Shown here one piece after another: positions 41,167 to 50,021 of a stretch of DNA of 64,000 nucleotides (position 1 is its first letter; each line of letters begins with the position of its first letter). The notes below the pieces were generated by a model, which was given only the letters and a program-made list of their open reading frames with translations, made no database searches and was not told where the DNA came from. The stretch covers positions 1,449,501 to 1,513,500 of the forward strand of contig NZ_CP106753.1 of the NCBI RefSeq assembly GCF_025642115.1, given 5' to 3'. A program made the translations under genes and the position numbers. Source of the stretch: Chitiniphilus purpureus. Its GTDB lineage: Bacteria > Pseudomonadota > Gammaproteobacteria > Burkholderiales > Chitinibacteraceae.

Positions 41167-41470
41167 GACGCCGGCCCTCCAGCAGTTGGCAGATCAGGCT
41201 GCGCGCATCAGCACGAAACAGCGCCATCAGATTGCCGCGCACCGAGAACAGCGCGAGGCAGACCAGGCCGTTGATCAGTACCGTCGACACATCGACCGGG
41301 ACCGCGATGCCGAACAGGGTGCGAATCGGCACCGAGCCGGCGGCCACGACAATGACGTAGGCCAGCCAGGACACCCACGGGCGGTAGGTGGCGCCTGCAC
41401 GGCGGAACGCGACCAGCCGCCCGGCGATCAGCAGGCACAGCAGCGCGTTGATCCAGATGAGGTAAGTCAT
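41144..41470 (-). CDS. Phage holin family protein (3-TM)
   Basis: This 108-residue membrane protein has three hydrophobic helices (about 3-18, 30-48, 58-80) and a charged C-terminal tail. The layout and position before the endolysin fit the superfamily III-type phage holin. It overlaps the endolysin by 23 bases and the upstream holin-like gene by four. The ATG at 41470 gives a short N-terminus, and longer reading frames upstream look non-coding. Confidence 0.75.
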   Translation of the reverse strand: MTYLIWINALLCLLIAGRLVAFRRAGATYRPWVSWLAYVIVVAAGSVPIRTLFGIAVPVDVSTVLINGLVCLALFSVRGNLMALFRADARSLICQLLEGRRHARPASR

Positions 41471-41850
41471 TGCTTGCGCCCTCGCAATAGGTCGAGCCAC
41501 GCGGACGGATCGTCCGAGCGGCGGATCAGCCACAGCAGCAGCCGTACCGCACTGGCCGCGGCGATCAGTGCGCCGACTGGCCGATCGACGTTGACCAGGC
41601 CCAGCAGCACCACGCCGAGCAGCGAGGCTGCGAAGGAGGCGGCGAGACAGCCGGCGATCAGCGAGACGACGAGATAGAGCAGCTTCGACCAGAGGCCAAG
41701 CTCGGCCGAGGTGCCGACGAACAGCACGGCGCCAGCGAACGCGGCCAGGGCAACGCCGGCGTCGACGCCGGGAAACAGGCCGACCAGCACCGCTCCGATA
41801 AAGGCAAAGGTGCTGACGCTGCTGGTGGTGATGGGTTCAGGCATGGTCAT
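41467..41850 (-). CDS. Putative phage holin (Phage_holin_8-like)
   Basis: The 127-residue protein begins EPITTSSVSTFAFIGAVLVG and has four hydrophobic segments (about 10-30, 33-52, 57-80, 85-105) and the GAVLFVGTSAELGLWSKLLY pattern of this holin family. ATG 41850 overlaps the gpX stop (ATGA). Two membrane genes before the endolysin suggest a holin plus a helper or antiholin. Confidence 0.72.
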   Translation of the reverse strand: MTMPEPITTSSVSTFAFIGAVLVGLFPGVDAGVALAAFAGAVLFVGTSAELGLWSKLLYLVVSLIAGCLAASFAASLLGVVLLGLVNVDRPVGALIAAASAVRLLLWLIRRSDDPSAWLDLLRGRKQ

Positions 41851-42053
41851 TCCCACAGTTGCACCTGCTGGCGTGCGGCCATGGGTGCGGGTTGGTCAGG
41901 TAGTTCAATGAGGTGGCCTTGCGGCAAGATCGGGCCCCGGTCGGCTAGGCCGGGATTGGCCCGCAGCACCTGCTCGGTGACGCCACCGGTGCGGCCGTAG
42001 TGGCGCCAGCACAGCAGATCGACGGTATCGCCCTGGCGTGCGCGGACTTTCAT
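41847..42053 (-). CDS. X: Tail protein gpX (LysM-like)
   Basis: A 68-residue P2 gpX family protein: RARQGDTVDLLCWRHYGRT and EQVLRANPGLADRGPILPQG, the short LysM-like fold that binds at the tail. The ATG overlaps gpL (ATGA, 42050-42053). Confidence 0.93.
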   Translation of the reverse strand: MKVRARQGDTVDLLCWRHYGRTGGVTEQVLRANPGLADRGPILPQGHLIELPDQPAPMAARQQVQLWE

Positions 42054-42517
42054 ACGAGCTCGACCGTGCAGCGCGGCCGCTGCTGGATGTCGGCCACGGC
42101 CCAGCCCGCATCCCGGCGCAGATCGTCGATCGGCTCGTCGAGCGCTTCGGCTTTGTCCTCGCCGGTGCGGGTCAGGTCGTAGTCGCGGTAGCGCTCTACC
42201 AGGTTCGCTTTGGCGATGCAGTAGACCGCGCGCAGGTAGCGCTGCACCTTCTCGCTCTGGCCATCGACCATTTCCGCTGGCACCGCGGCGAGGGTGGCGT
42301 AGCCGCCAGCCTGCTGTTGCAGCCGCCAAGGTGCCAACTGGCCATTGACCCCGGCAATCGCCTCGATCAGTGCACCGCGGACCCGGTTGGCCGTGATGGC
42401 GCTGTCTGCGCGCATGGCCAGGCGGAAATCCGCCGGCGAGATCGCGGGCCAAAACGCGCCGCTGGTGATGGCTTCGCCGGCGGGCTCGGTGGCGGTGGGG
42501 CCGATTGCGACAAACAT
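42050..42517 (-). CDS. L: Head completion/stabilisation protein gpL
   Basis: The 155-residue protein shows FWPAISPADFRLAMRADSAI, RVRGALIEAIAGVNGQLAPW and RYLRAVYCIAKANLVERYRD, diagnostic for P2 gpL. It stabilises filled heads together with the connector. Confidence 0.94.
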   Translation of the reverse strand: MFVAIGPTATEPAGEAITSGAFWPAISPADFRLAMRADSAITANRVRGALIEAIAGVNGQLAPWRLQQQAGGYATLAAVPAEMVDGQSEKVQRYLRAVYCIAKANLVERYRDYDLTRTGEDKAEALDEPIDDLRRDAGWAVADIQQRPRCTVELV

Positions 42518-42621
42518 CGGTGATCCTCATGCAGGAGGCGGTGGGCGGGGTTTTGATTGGCCGTCCGGTCAGGGGTGGGCCATCGCCACCCCGCGCCGCC
42601 TGTCGCGCGGGGTACGCTCGG

Positions 42622-43320
42622 TCAGCTGGCGCCAGCGGCGCCGGCCAGGTTCTTCAGCTCGCGTTCGAGCCGTTCGATGTCTTTCTTCACGCCGACCTTG
42701 TCGTGGAGCGCCAGGGCGCGGCGCAGGTACTGCAGCGCTTGCTCGCGCAGGGGCACGTCGTCGGGCAAGGCATCGGCGGCGAGGCCCAGGCCGATGGCTT
42801 TGTACAGGCGGCTGCGCACTTCATCGGGCATATCCTTGTCGGCGGTGAGTTCGTCCGCGCGCATCAAGCTGGCGTGGTCGATCAGGCCGCCGGCAGCGTG
42901 GGCACGCAGGGCCATGTCGGCGAACTCTTCGGCGATCCAGTTGGCGGCAGTGCGCTGGTACTGATCCGGCATGGCCAGGCCGTAGCGGATCGCGTACTCG
43001 GCAATGGCCAGCGCGCCGGCGAAGTCGGCGATGTCGATGCGCCAGGCCATCACCGTCATCAGCACGTCGTCCTGGGCGCCGGTGCCGGCAGCGAGCACGC
43101 CGGCCACGTAGTCGGCGTACTCGGGCAGGATCTGGCGCTTGAGCTCGGCCTTGCCTTCCATCGACATGACGCCCTTCAGGCGGCGGCGGTGCTCGGCGAG
43201 CTGTAGCAGCTGCAGCTGGTAGTGGGTGGCGTCGGCATGCGACATCGGCTCGGCGCCGGCTGCGGCGGCTTCCTTGGCCGCGATGGCACGGGCGAAGTGG
43301 CGGCGAGATGGGCTGTTCAC
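42622..43320 (-). CDS. M: Terminase small (endonuclease) subunit gpM
   Basis: The 232-residue P2 gpM family protein (SPSRRHFARAIAAKEAA, TVMAWRIDIADFAGALAIAE, YQRTAANWIAEEFADMAL) cuts the cos site and starts packaging with gpP. The gene starts two bases after gpN ends. Confidence 0.94.
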   Translation of the reverse strand: MNSPSRRHFARAIAAKEAAAAGAEPMSHADATHYQLQLLQLAEHRRRLKGVMSMEGKAELKRQILPEYADYVAGVLAAGTGAQDDVLMTVMAWRIDIADFAGALAIAEYAIRYGLAMPDQYQRTAANWIAEEFADMALRAHAAGGLIDHASLMRADELTADKDMPDEVRSRLYKAIGLGLAADALPDDVPLREQALQYLRRALALHDKVGVKKDIERLERELKNLAGAAGAS

Positions 43321-43322
43321 GA

Positions 43323-44345
43323 TCAGGCCTCGCCGAACTCGATGTTCTCGACTAGGCAGCCGGCCTCGAAGCGCTCGATCACGTAGCCTTCGTTCACCGA
43401 TTCGAAGTTCTCGATCCGGTCGTATTCCGGCGCCTCGCGGAGGGTGCGGCGGCGGGAATCCTTCTGGTAGTAGACCGAGAGGTTCTTCAGCTTGGTGATC
43501 AGCAGCTTGCCGTCCGGGAAGCTGGTTGGCGCGATGGCCTGCAGGCCGCCCATGCGCTTCTGGCTGATGATCATGTCGCTGGCCAGCACCTCGGATGCGG
43601 GCTGGTCGCGGTTGAGCAGCGGGAAGTATTTATCGGCCAGCGTATTGGTGCTGCAGAGCACGACCAGGTCCGTGGCGCCGCGGAAGTTGGGGTGGACCAG
43701 GCCGTTCACGGCGTCGTAGACCAGCGCGTCGATATTCTTGAAGTCGGCGCCGACGCCACCGACCTTGACCTTGCTCGAGTTCTCGACCACTTCGCTCATG
43801 ACGCGCTCCGGTGCGTTGTTACGGTACTGCTGCAGCCAGCCGATGTTCATGTCCTGCAGCAGCGGGAAGGCGATCGGGTCGCTATCCGGCGCGGCATGGG
43901 TGCCGTGGAAGCCGATCATCAGGCGGTCGGCGGCTTGCTGTTCGAGGATGGCGTCACGCAGCATGGTCTGGAACTCCGGGAATTCCGACCATTGATCGAT
44001 CATTTCGTAGGTGATGTGGGTGTCGAAGTCGGTCTTGTGCAGCTCGTACATCAGATCGTCGAGCGCGGCGACATCCTTGGTCTTGCGAGCCTTCACCTTG
44101 GTGTTGGTGCGGCTGGCGATCGAGCCGGCGACGCCCATGCCGATGCGCTTGCCCTTGAGGTCACGCACGCCGTAGGAGTTGATCCGTGAGAGGAAGTCGC
44201 TGGATTCGCGGATCTTCTTCTCGATGGTCTGGCTGACACTGGGGGTGGGCGTGAAGCGCTTGGACAGGTCATCAACGTCGATGCCGTTGAGCTTGGCCAG
44301 CTGCTGCAGGTACTTCTTGAAGGCAAGGCGGGATTCGGGGCGCAT
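43323..44345 (-). CDS. N: Major capsid protein gpN
   Basis: The 340-residue capsid protein of the P2 family (HK97-like fold): MRPESRLAFKKYLQQLAKLN, FTPTPSVSQTIEKKIRESSDF and GFHGTHAAPDSDP are diagnostic. The N-terminus is likely trimmed by the gpO protease, as in P2. Confidence 0.96.
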   Translation of the reverse strand: MRPESRLAFKKYLQQLAKLNGIDVDDLSKRFTPTPSVSQTIEKKIRESSDFLSRINSYGVRDLKGKRIGMGVAGSIASRTNTKVKARKTKDVAALDDLMYELHKTDFDTHITYEMIDQWSEFPEFQTMLRDAILEQQAADRLMIGFHGTHAAPDSDPIAFPLLQDMNIGWLQQYRNNAPERVMSEVVENSSKVKVGGVGADFKNIDALVYDAVNGLVHPNFRGATDLVVLCSTNTLADKYFPLLNRDQPASEVLASDMIISQKRMGGLQAIAPTSFPDGKLLITKLKNLSVYYQKDSRRRTLREAPEYDRIENFESVNEGYVIERFEAGCLVENIEFGEA

Positions 44346-44386
44346 GGTGCGGTTTCTCTCTTTTAGGTATCGGGGGCCGCTGGCAA

Positions 44387-45208
44387 TCAGCAGTCGGTGG
44401 CGTGGTTGACGTCGCCGCCCTTGGCGGCCGGACGCTGGCCGCCACTGTCTTGCTGGCTGAGTTCTTCGCGCAGCGCGGTGAAGGCTTCGCGGTCCTTGTC
44501 CTGGTCGGCCTTCAGGGCACCGACTTCGGCCTGCAGCGCCTTGATGTCACGCGAGTACGCCTGGCGCAGGCTGGCTTGATCGCTGGCGACCAGTTCGATG
44601 GCTTCGTCGGTTTCCTTGTTGCGGCCGGCCTGGGCTTGGGCGCTGCGGCTGAAAAGCTGCTTCACCTTGTCGAGGATGCCGGGACCGGTGTCTTCGTCGG
44701 ACTCGAGCTCCAGCTCGATGGCGAAGTCGGCGGCGGAAAAGAGGTTTTCCGGGCGCTGCTTGCGGGAGGCGAACGGGTTGACCTTGGCGCCAGCGGCGAA
44801 AGCCAGCATGTCGGTACCGAGGCTGGCCGGGGTGTCGGTGAAGGCCAAGCCGACGAGATAGGCCTCGCCGCTGTCGGCGAACTCGGTGTCGATTTCGATC
44901 GACGGATAGACCTTCTTGCGCTTGCGGTTGAGCGCGATGGCTTCGTCGGTGGGGTCGATCTGCGCATAGAGGCCCAGCTTGCCGCCCTCTTCCTGAACCG
45001 GTTCGGCCTTGAGGGCGAGCACGTCGCCGTAGGCGCAAAACGGGCTGTCGGGCGAAATGCCCTTGATGTGTTCCAGATTGCAGCGGGCACCGTAGCGGGT
45101 CGGACGGTAGTTCTTGGCCATCTGCTCGATCCAGGCGCGCTGGATTACGCGGCCGTCAGTGGTGGCGCCTTCGAGCGCTACGCGGAAAAACTTCGTCTTG
45201 CCTGCCAT
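44387..45208 (-). CDS. O: Capsid scaffold and protease gpO
   Basis: The 273-residue protein has an N-terminal serine protease part: TKFFRVALEGATTDGRVIQ, then CNLEHIKG with His47, then YPSIEID with Ser103, a likely part of the catalytic site. The C-terminal half is a helical scaffold with a coiled coil. It shapes the procapsid and processes N and itself. ATG 45208 is the family start, and the frame continues upstream. It is the first gene of the leftward late operon, divergent from P. Confidence 0.94.
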   Translation of the reverse strand: MAGKTKFFRVALEGATTDGRVIQRAWIEQMAKNYRPTRYGARCNLEHIKGISPDSPFCAYGDVLALKAEPVQEEGGKLGLYAQIDPTDEAIALNRKRKKVYPSIEIDTEFADSGEAYLVGLAFTDTPASLGTDMLAFAAGAKVNPFASRKQRPENLFSAADFAIELELESDEDTGPGILDKVKQLFSRSAQAQAGRNKETDEAIELVASDQASLRQAYSRDIKALQAEVGALKADQDKDREAFTALREELSQQDSGGQRPAAKGGDVNHATDC

Positions 45209-45365
45209 CTCGGCTCCCTGTTCGGTGACTCGCCCCGGTGGGCGCTGGTTACAGGTGCCATGTTGGTGACGGCAGGACAGGCGCGGCAATCAAGGGCCGA
45301 TGTGCCACAGCGGGGCACAGTGGCGGCTGCGGGATAGGCTGGGATCGGCGCGACATCCTTGCGCC

Positions 45366-47144
45366 ATGGATGCCCTGACCTACAACCCCGACCCGCGCCG
45401 CCGCGCCCAGCTGCTCTACTGGCAGGGGCTGCGCGTGGCCCGCATCGCCGAGCTGATTGGCGAGAAGCCGGTGACGATTCACAGCTGGAAGCGCCGCGAC
45501 CAGTGGGACCAAGCCACGCCGGCCGATCGCGTCGACGCGACCTTCGAGGCACGACTGATCGAGCTGACGCTGAAGCCGGCCAAGGAAGGCCGCGACTTCA
45601 AGGAAATCGACCTACTGAATCGGCAGCTGCAGCGCTCCGAAGAGCGCAAGGCGCGCGTGGGCCGCTACCAGAACGGCGGCACTGAGGCGGACCTGAACCC
45701 GAAGGTGGCCAATCGCAACGCGAAGCCAAAAAAGGCGCCGACGCGCAATGCGATCACCGAGGCCGAGCAGGAGGCACTGGTCGAGGCCTTCAAGGCGAGC
45801 CAGTTCGAATACAACAAGCACTGGTATCGCGCCGGCCTGAAGCACCGGATCCGCACCATCCTGAAAAGCCGCCAGATTGGGGCAACGTTCTACTTCGCCC
45901 GCGAGGCGCTGATCGATGCGCTGCTAACCGGGCGGAATCAGATTTTCATCTCGGCCAGTAAATCGCAGGCGTACCAGTTCCGGCTGTACATGCAGGACTT
46001 CGTGCGCGAGACGATCGGCATCGAGCTCAAGGGCGATCCGATCCAGTTGCCCAACGGGGCCAAGCTCTACTTCCTGGGCACCAACTTCCGCTCGACGCAG
46101 AGCTATTCGGGCAACGTCTACATCGACGAAATCTTCTGGATTCCACGCTTCGCGCAGCTGCGCAACGTGGCTTCCGGGATGGCCAGCCACGAGCGGTTCC
46201 GGCAGACGTATTTCTCGACGCCGTCGGCGATCAGCCACGAGGCGTACCCGTTCTGGTCCGGTGAGCTGTTCAACGAGGGGCGGCCGAAGGACGAGCACAT
46301 CACGGTGGACACCAGCCACGCGGCGCTGCAGCGCGGAGCGCTGTGCGGGGATGCGCAGTGGCGCCAGATTGTGACGGTGAAGGATGCGATCGCGGCCGGC
46401 TGCTCGTTCCTGAACATGGACACGCTGGAGCGCGAACGCAATCCGCTGGAGTTCCGCCAGCTCTATATGTGCGAGTTCGCGGACGACGCGACCAGCGTGT
46501 TCCCGCTGTCGATGCTGCAGCCGTGCATGGTGGACAGCTGGGCCGAATGGGCGGACGTGAAGCAGCTGGCGCTGCGGCCGTATGCCTATGAGCCGGTGTG
46601 GATCGGCTATGACCCGGCCGGCTCGAACACCGGCGGCGACAGCGCCGGCTGCGTGGTGCTGGCGCCGCCCAAGGTGCCGGGCGGGCCGTTCCGCGTGCTG
46701 GAGCGGCACCAGTGGAAGGGCTTGGACTTTGCTGCCCAGGCCGAGGCGATCCGCCTGATGACCCAGCGCTACAACGTGCAGTACATCGGGATGGACATCA
46801 CCGGCATCGGCGCCGGCGTGTACCAGCTGGTGAAGCAGTTCTATCCGGGCGTGCGCGGTTTCAACTACTCGGCCGACCTGAAGAACTACATGGTGCTGAA
46901 GGCGTACGACGTGATCAGCAAGCGCCGGCTGCAATGGGAACACGGCTGGACCGAGATTCCCGCGGCCTTCATGGCGATCAAGAAAACGATGACTGATTCC
47001 GGCCGGCAAGCGACCTACAAGGCCGGCCGCAGCAAGACCACCAGCCACGCCGATCTGGCGTGGTCGATCATGCACGCCCTTTGCCATGAGCCATTGGAAG
47101 GGGAAAGCGCACACAGCCAGAGTTTCATGGAGATTTTCGAATGA
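45366..47144 (+). CDS. P: Terminase large (ATPase) subunit gpP
   Basis: This 592-residue packaging motor starts with a helix-turn-helix-like part (residues 8-48: GLRVARIAELIGEKPVTIHSW in pieces). It then has the P-loop-like KSRQIGAT (167-174), Walker B VYIDEIFW (251-258) and a C-terminal nuclease/RNase-H-like domain beginning WIGYDPAGSN. It is divergent from gpO, with late promoters expected in the 157-base gap. It overlaps Q by four bases. Confidence 0.95.
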   Translation: MDALTYNPDPRRRAQLLYWQGLRVARIAELIGEKPVTIHSWKRRDQWDQATPADRVDATFEARLIELTLKPAKEGRDFKEIDLLNRQLQRSEERKARVGRYQNGGTEADLNPKVANRNAKPKKAPTRNAITEAEQEALVEAFKASQFEYNKHWYRAGLKHRIRTILKSRQIGATFYFAREALIDALLTGRNQIFISASKSQAYQFRLYMQDFVRETIGIELKGDPIQLPNGAKLYFLGTNFRSTQSYSGNVYIDEIFWIPRFAQLRNVASGMASHERFRQTYFSTPSAISHEAYPFWSGELFNEGRPKDEHITVDTSHAALQRGALCGDAQWRQIVTVKDAIAAGCSFLNMDTLERERNPLEFRQLYMCEFADDATSVFPLSMLQPCMVDSWAEWADVKQLALRPYAYEPVWIGYDPAGSNTGGDSAGCVVLAPPKVPGGPFRVLERHQWKGLDFAAQAEAIRLMTQRYNVQYIGMDITGIGAGVYQLVKQFYPGVRGFNYSADLKNYMVLKAYDVISKRRLQWEHGWTEIPAAFMAIKKTMTDSGRQATYKAGRSKTTSHADLAWSIMHALCHEPLEGESAHSQSFMEIFE

Positions 47145-48145
47145 CCCAACAGACCCAACACATCGAGGCGTTCACCTTCGGCGATGCGGTGCCGGTGATG
47201 GACCGCCGCGAGCTGATCGACTATCTGGAGTGCGCGCGCTTCGGCAAGTGGTACGAGCCGCCGATCCCGTGGGATGCGCTCGCCAAGTCGTTCCGGGCGG
47301 CGGTGCACCACAGCTCGCCCATCTACGTGAAGCGCAACATTCTGGTGAGCACGTTCAAGCCGCACCGGATGCTATCGCGCGCGGACTTTGGCCGGCTGGT
47401 GCTGGAATACGCGATCTTCGGGAACTGCTACGCCGAGGTGCGGCGCTCGCGCTTGGGCTCACGGTTCAAGCTGCAGCCGGCGCTGGCGAAGTACACGCGG
47501 CGCGGGGTGGATCTGGATCGCTACTTCTTCGTGACAGAGGTCGGCCAGGCGCACGAGTTCGAACCGGGCAGCGTATGGCATCTGAGCGAGCCGGACATCA
47601 ATCAGGAGGTGTACGGCCTGCCCGAATACCTGTCGTCACTGCAGGCGACCTGGTTGAACGAGTCCGCCACACTGTTCCGGCGGCGCTATTACACCAACGG
47701 CGCGCACGCCGGCTTCATCCTCTACATGACCGATACGGCGCAGCAGCAAGGCGATATCGACCGGCTGCGCGAGGCACTGAAGAACGCCAAGGGGCCGGGC
47801 AACTTCAAGAACCTGTTCATCCATGCGCCGGGCGGGAAGGAGAAAGGGATCCAGATCATCCCGGTATCGGAAGTGGCAGCCAAGGATGAGTTCTGGAACA
47901 TCAAGAACGTGACCCGCGACGACCAGCTCGCGGCGCACCGCGTGCCGCCGCAGCTGATGGGGATCATCCCGAACAACACTGGCGGCTTTGGCGACGCGAC
48001 CAAGGCGGCCCAGGTGTTCGAGGCCAACGAGGTGAAGCCGCTACAGATGCGGTTTGCCGAACTGAACGATTGGCTCGGCGAAGAGGTGGTGCAGTTCGAG
48101 CCCTACGCGCTGTCCGTGGAGGCGGCGCGGGAAGATTTGCCGTGA
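47141..48145 (+). CDS. Q: Portal protein gpQ
   Basis: The 334-residue P2-type portal: FTFGDAVPVMDRRELIDYLE, WYEPPIPWDALAKSFRA, RRYYTNGAHAGFILYMTD and HRVPPQLMGIIPNNTGGFGD are diagnostic. It forms the dodecameric channel at the head vertex. A strong terminator follows 20 bases after the stop. Confidence 0.96.
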   Translation: MTQQTQHIEAFTFGDAVPVMDRRELIDYLECARFGKWYEPPIPWDALAKSFRAAVHHSSPIYVKRNILVSTFKPHRMLSRADFGRLVLEYAIFGNCYAEVRRSRLGSRFKLQPALAKYTRRGVDLDRYFFVTEVGQAHEFEPGSVWHLSEPDINQEVYGLPEYLSSLQATWLNESATLFRRRYYTNGAHAGFILYMTDTAQQQGDIDRLREALKNAKGPGNFKNLFIHAPGGKEKGIQIIPVSEVAAKDEFWNIKNVTRDDQLAAHRVPPQLMGIIPNNTGGFGDATKAAQVFEANEVKPLQMRFAELNDWLGEEVVQFEPYALSVEAAREDLP

Positions 48146-48165
48146 TTCGGCCGGCACCGAACCTC

Positions 48166-48190
48166 AAGCCGCCTTCGGGCGGCTTTTTTT
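48166..48190 (+). terminator. Terminator after gpQ
   Basis: The stem AGCCGCC/GGCGGCT with loop TTCG is followed by a run of T. Confidence 0.9.
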
Positions 48191-48242
48191 CATGCCTGAC
48201 TGTCGCAGTGATTGAAGGTCACCAGCACCCAGCGCGCGCCCT

Positions 48243-48259
48243 CGTGCCCCCGCCACGCC
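48243..48259. other. Candidate cos site
   Basis: The bases GTGCCCCCGCCACGCC resemble, in the same orientation relative to gene Q, the P2 cohesive-end sequence as I remember it (GTGC, a T run, CCCCGCC, then CGCC). The position just downstream of Q is where P2-type phages have cos. This is by eye and from memory. Confidence 0.4.
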
Positions 48260-48452
48260 TGCGCGCTTAAGGGGTCTGTTTTTATGCAGTTGCACAAATG
48301 CCCAGGAACCCAGCCAGAATGCGTGCTGCAGCGATGCCAGGACCGGTGACAAAAACTTGCGGATTTATGCAGTCAAGCGCTTGCAGCATAGTGCCGACCT
48401 CGAGAATCGAACTAGAATTGCGCAGACCCTACCAGAACTCCCAGGACATACC

Positions 48453-49558
48453 TTGCAAGCTCTTCGTGACGTGTTCGACCATTATCTAGCAACCAAAGCC
48501 ACGCTAGGCGGAAAAGCAAAAAGAATAAGCACTCCCGATCAGGTTGCCCTCCTAGAGACATTGCCTGCTCTCTTTCAACAGGTGATTGCCGAAGAAGGTA
48601 TGTCCGTTCCACACATCGTCGACAAATCGATCGGGGCTGGGAACATCGCTGAGGTGCCGTGGGTGTCGATCTTCAATACGCAGATCACTCGGACAGCTCA
48701 GGATGGCTATTACATCGTTTTGCTTTTCGCTCGAGATATGAGCCCTGCTTTCTCAGCCTCAACCAAGGCGTGACTGCGTTTCGGAAGCTGTACTCAAGTA
48801 AAGTTGTTCTCGACAAGGCGAGGCAGTCTGCAGAACGTGCGTTGAGCTATCTCGAGATCGACCAAACGTGTATCGCTGGCGAAATTGATCTACGCGCAAA
48901 GCTAGACCTTGGAACCGGATACCAGTCTGCAGCCATCCTCAGCTACGAATATCCTATTACGGCTTTGCCTAGCAAGGAGGCGTTCTGCGAACACGTGCGA
49001 ATTCTGCTTCGGCATTACGCGCGGCTGCACAAGATAGCGGGAAGCACACTCGCCAATTTGGTTGTCCTGAACGAGTCGGAATACCAACAAGCCGCTATCG
49101 AAAAGGCTACTGATTCCAAACCCGTGGAGTGGAAGGAACAAGTAGGTGGTGAGCCACCGCCGCCAAAAAAGGCAGTGGGTTACAACCGTGGCTATCAAAG
49201 AAACCCAATGGTTGCAGCTAAAGCCCTTCTCGATGCTAACTTTCAATGCGAAGTTGATCCAGTCCATGCAACGTTCATTTCTCAGACAAGAAACAAGCCT
49301 TACGTCGAAGCACATCATCTAGTGCCCTTCGCACGTCAATGCGAATTTGCTGTATCACTAGACGTATTGGCAAACGTCGTAGCGCTGTGCCCGCTCTGCC
49401 ACAAGCTGTTGCACCATGCTACGCCGGCAGCCAAGCGCGAGATTCTCGGGCAGCTCTTTGATCAAAGGAAGGCGAAACTCGAGGGCAAACAAATCCGTGT
49501 CACAAGACAGGAGCTACTCGGCTTCTATAGCCGAGACTTGCCTGAAGAGGAAGGGTGA
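48453..49558 (+). pseudogene. MrcB N-terminal domain / HNH endonuclease, frameshifted
   Basis: Two overlapping frames make one protein if a single base is restored near 48752. The first frame (TTG start at 48453 with AGGA seven bases before; the frame is open from 48357) has the MrcB-N pattern EVPWVSIFNTQITRTAQDGY and IVLLFARDM and stops at 48773. The second frame resumes with FLSLNQGVTAF in a +2 register and runs to 49558, ending in an HNH nuclease domain (YVEAHHLVPFA, then VALCPLCHKLLHH). The family resembles modification-dependent (type IV-like) restriction enzymes. It lies between cos and attR, a typical moron site. It could be a sequencing error rather than a true loss. Confidence 0.75.
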
Positions 49559-49645
49559 TCAACCACAAGTGGTATGCATGTCGCAGTTGGACGACATGAG
49601 CAGGACGAGCGGCGATGTTGCAAGTTGCAACATCACCAGTTTTGA

Positions 49646-49749
49646 GAAAGCAGCGCTGAAAGCAAAAACGCGGCTGGAAGCCGCGTTTTCATTATGGTGC
49701 CCGGGGTCGGACTCGAACCGACACGCCTTGCGGCGGGGGATTTTGAATC
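49646..49749. repeat. attR direct repeat
   Basis: The right copy of the att repeat (see 8941-9043). It includes the terminator and the 3' half of the restored tRNA-Leu. Bases 49750 onward are the host 5' half of the tRNA. Confidence 0.92.
49664..49689 (-). terminator. tRNA-Leu terminator (phage-supplied copy)
   Basis: A CGCGGC/GCCGCG hairpin flanked by an A-run and TTTT lies five bases after the tRNA 3' end. It was brought in by the phage together with the tRNA 3' half. Confidence 0.75.
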
Positions 49750-49779
49750 CCCTGCGTCTACCGATTTCGCCACCCGGGC
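49695..49779 (-). tRNA. tRNA-Leu (anticodon CAA)
   Basis: An 85-base class II tRNA with encoded CCA. The acceptor GCCCGGG pairs with CCCGGGC, and a D arm with GGTAGACGC is present. The anticodon stem GGGGA/TCCCC encloses loop TTCAAAA, giving CAA (reads UUG). A long variable arm and T arm GGTTCGAGTCC follow. It is restored by the integrated phage. Confidence 0.96.
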
Positions 49780-50021
49780 AGGGAAGACGGCGATTATGGC
49801 CGAGCGGCACGGGGCTGGCAAGCATGGGGCGTGCCTTGCGTAAGGGCCTGCCCACGGCTATGTACCGGCTTCTGCATCCGGCCGCTGAGGCGGGCTGGCC
49901 GTGCTGCCGCCCGAGCATCGGCGATACTGCCCCTGGTACGGGCTTATCCGTGGCAGCGGCAGGGTTGCGGCGCGTCCCATTGCCATGGCGGGCGGGTAGG
50001 GCGGGCTTGCACCGATGTGTC

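Larger units (their letters stand above)
8941..49749. mobile_element. P2/phiCTX-type prophage in tRNA-Leu(CAA)
   Basis: The element is bounded by a direct repeat of about 103 bases (8941-9043 and 49646-49749) that includes the 3' part of tRNA-Leu and its terminator. It encodes a tyrosine integrase, XRE repressor, Ogr-like activator, gpA initiator and a full P2 set of capsid, lysis and contractile-tail genes (Q, P, O, N, M, L, X, lysis, R, S, V, W, J, I, H, FI, FII, E/E', T, U, D). No structural gene looks broken. The right-end HNH gene is frameshifted. Several defence-type genes are inserted at three places. Confidence 0.95.

Noticed and set aside
48164..48352. Possible small minus-strand gene after Q
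   Set aside because: It runs through the terminator and the cos-like region, and there is no ribosome binding site.
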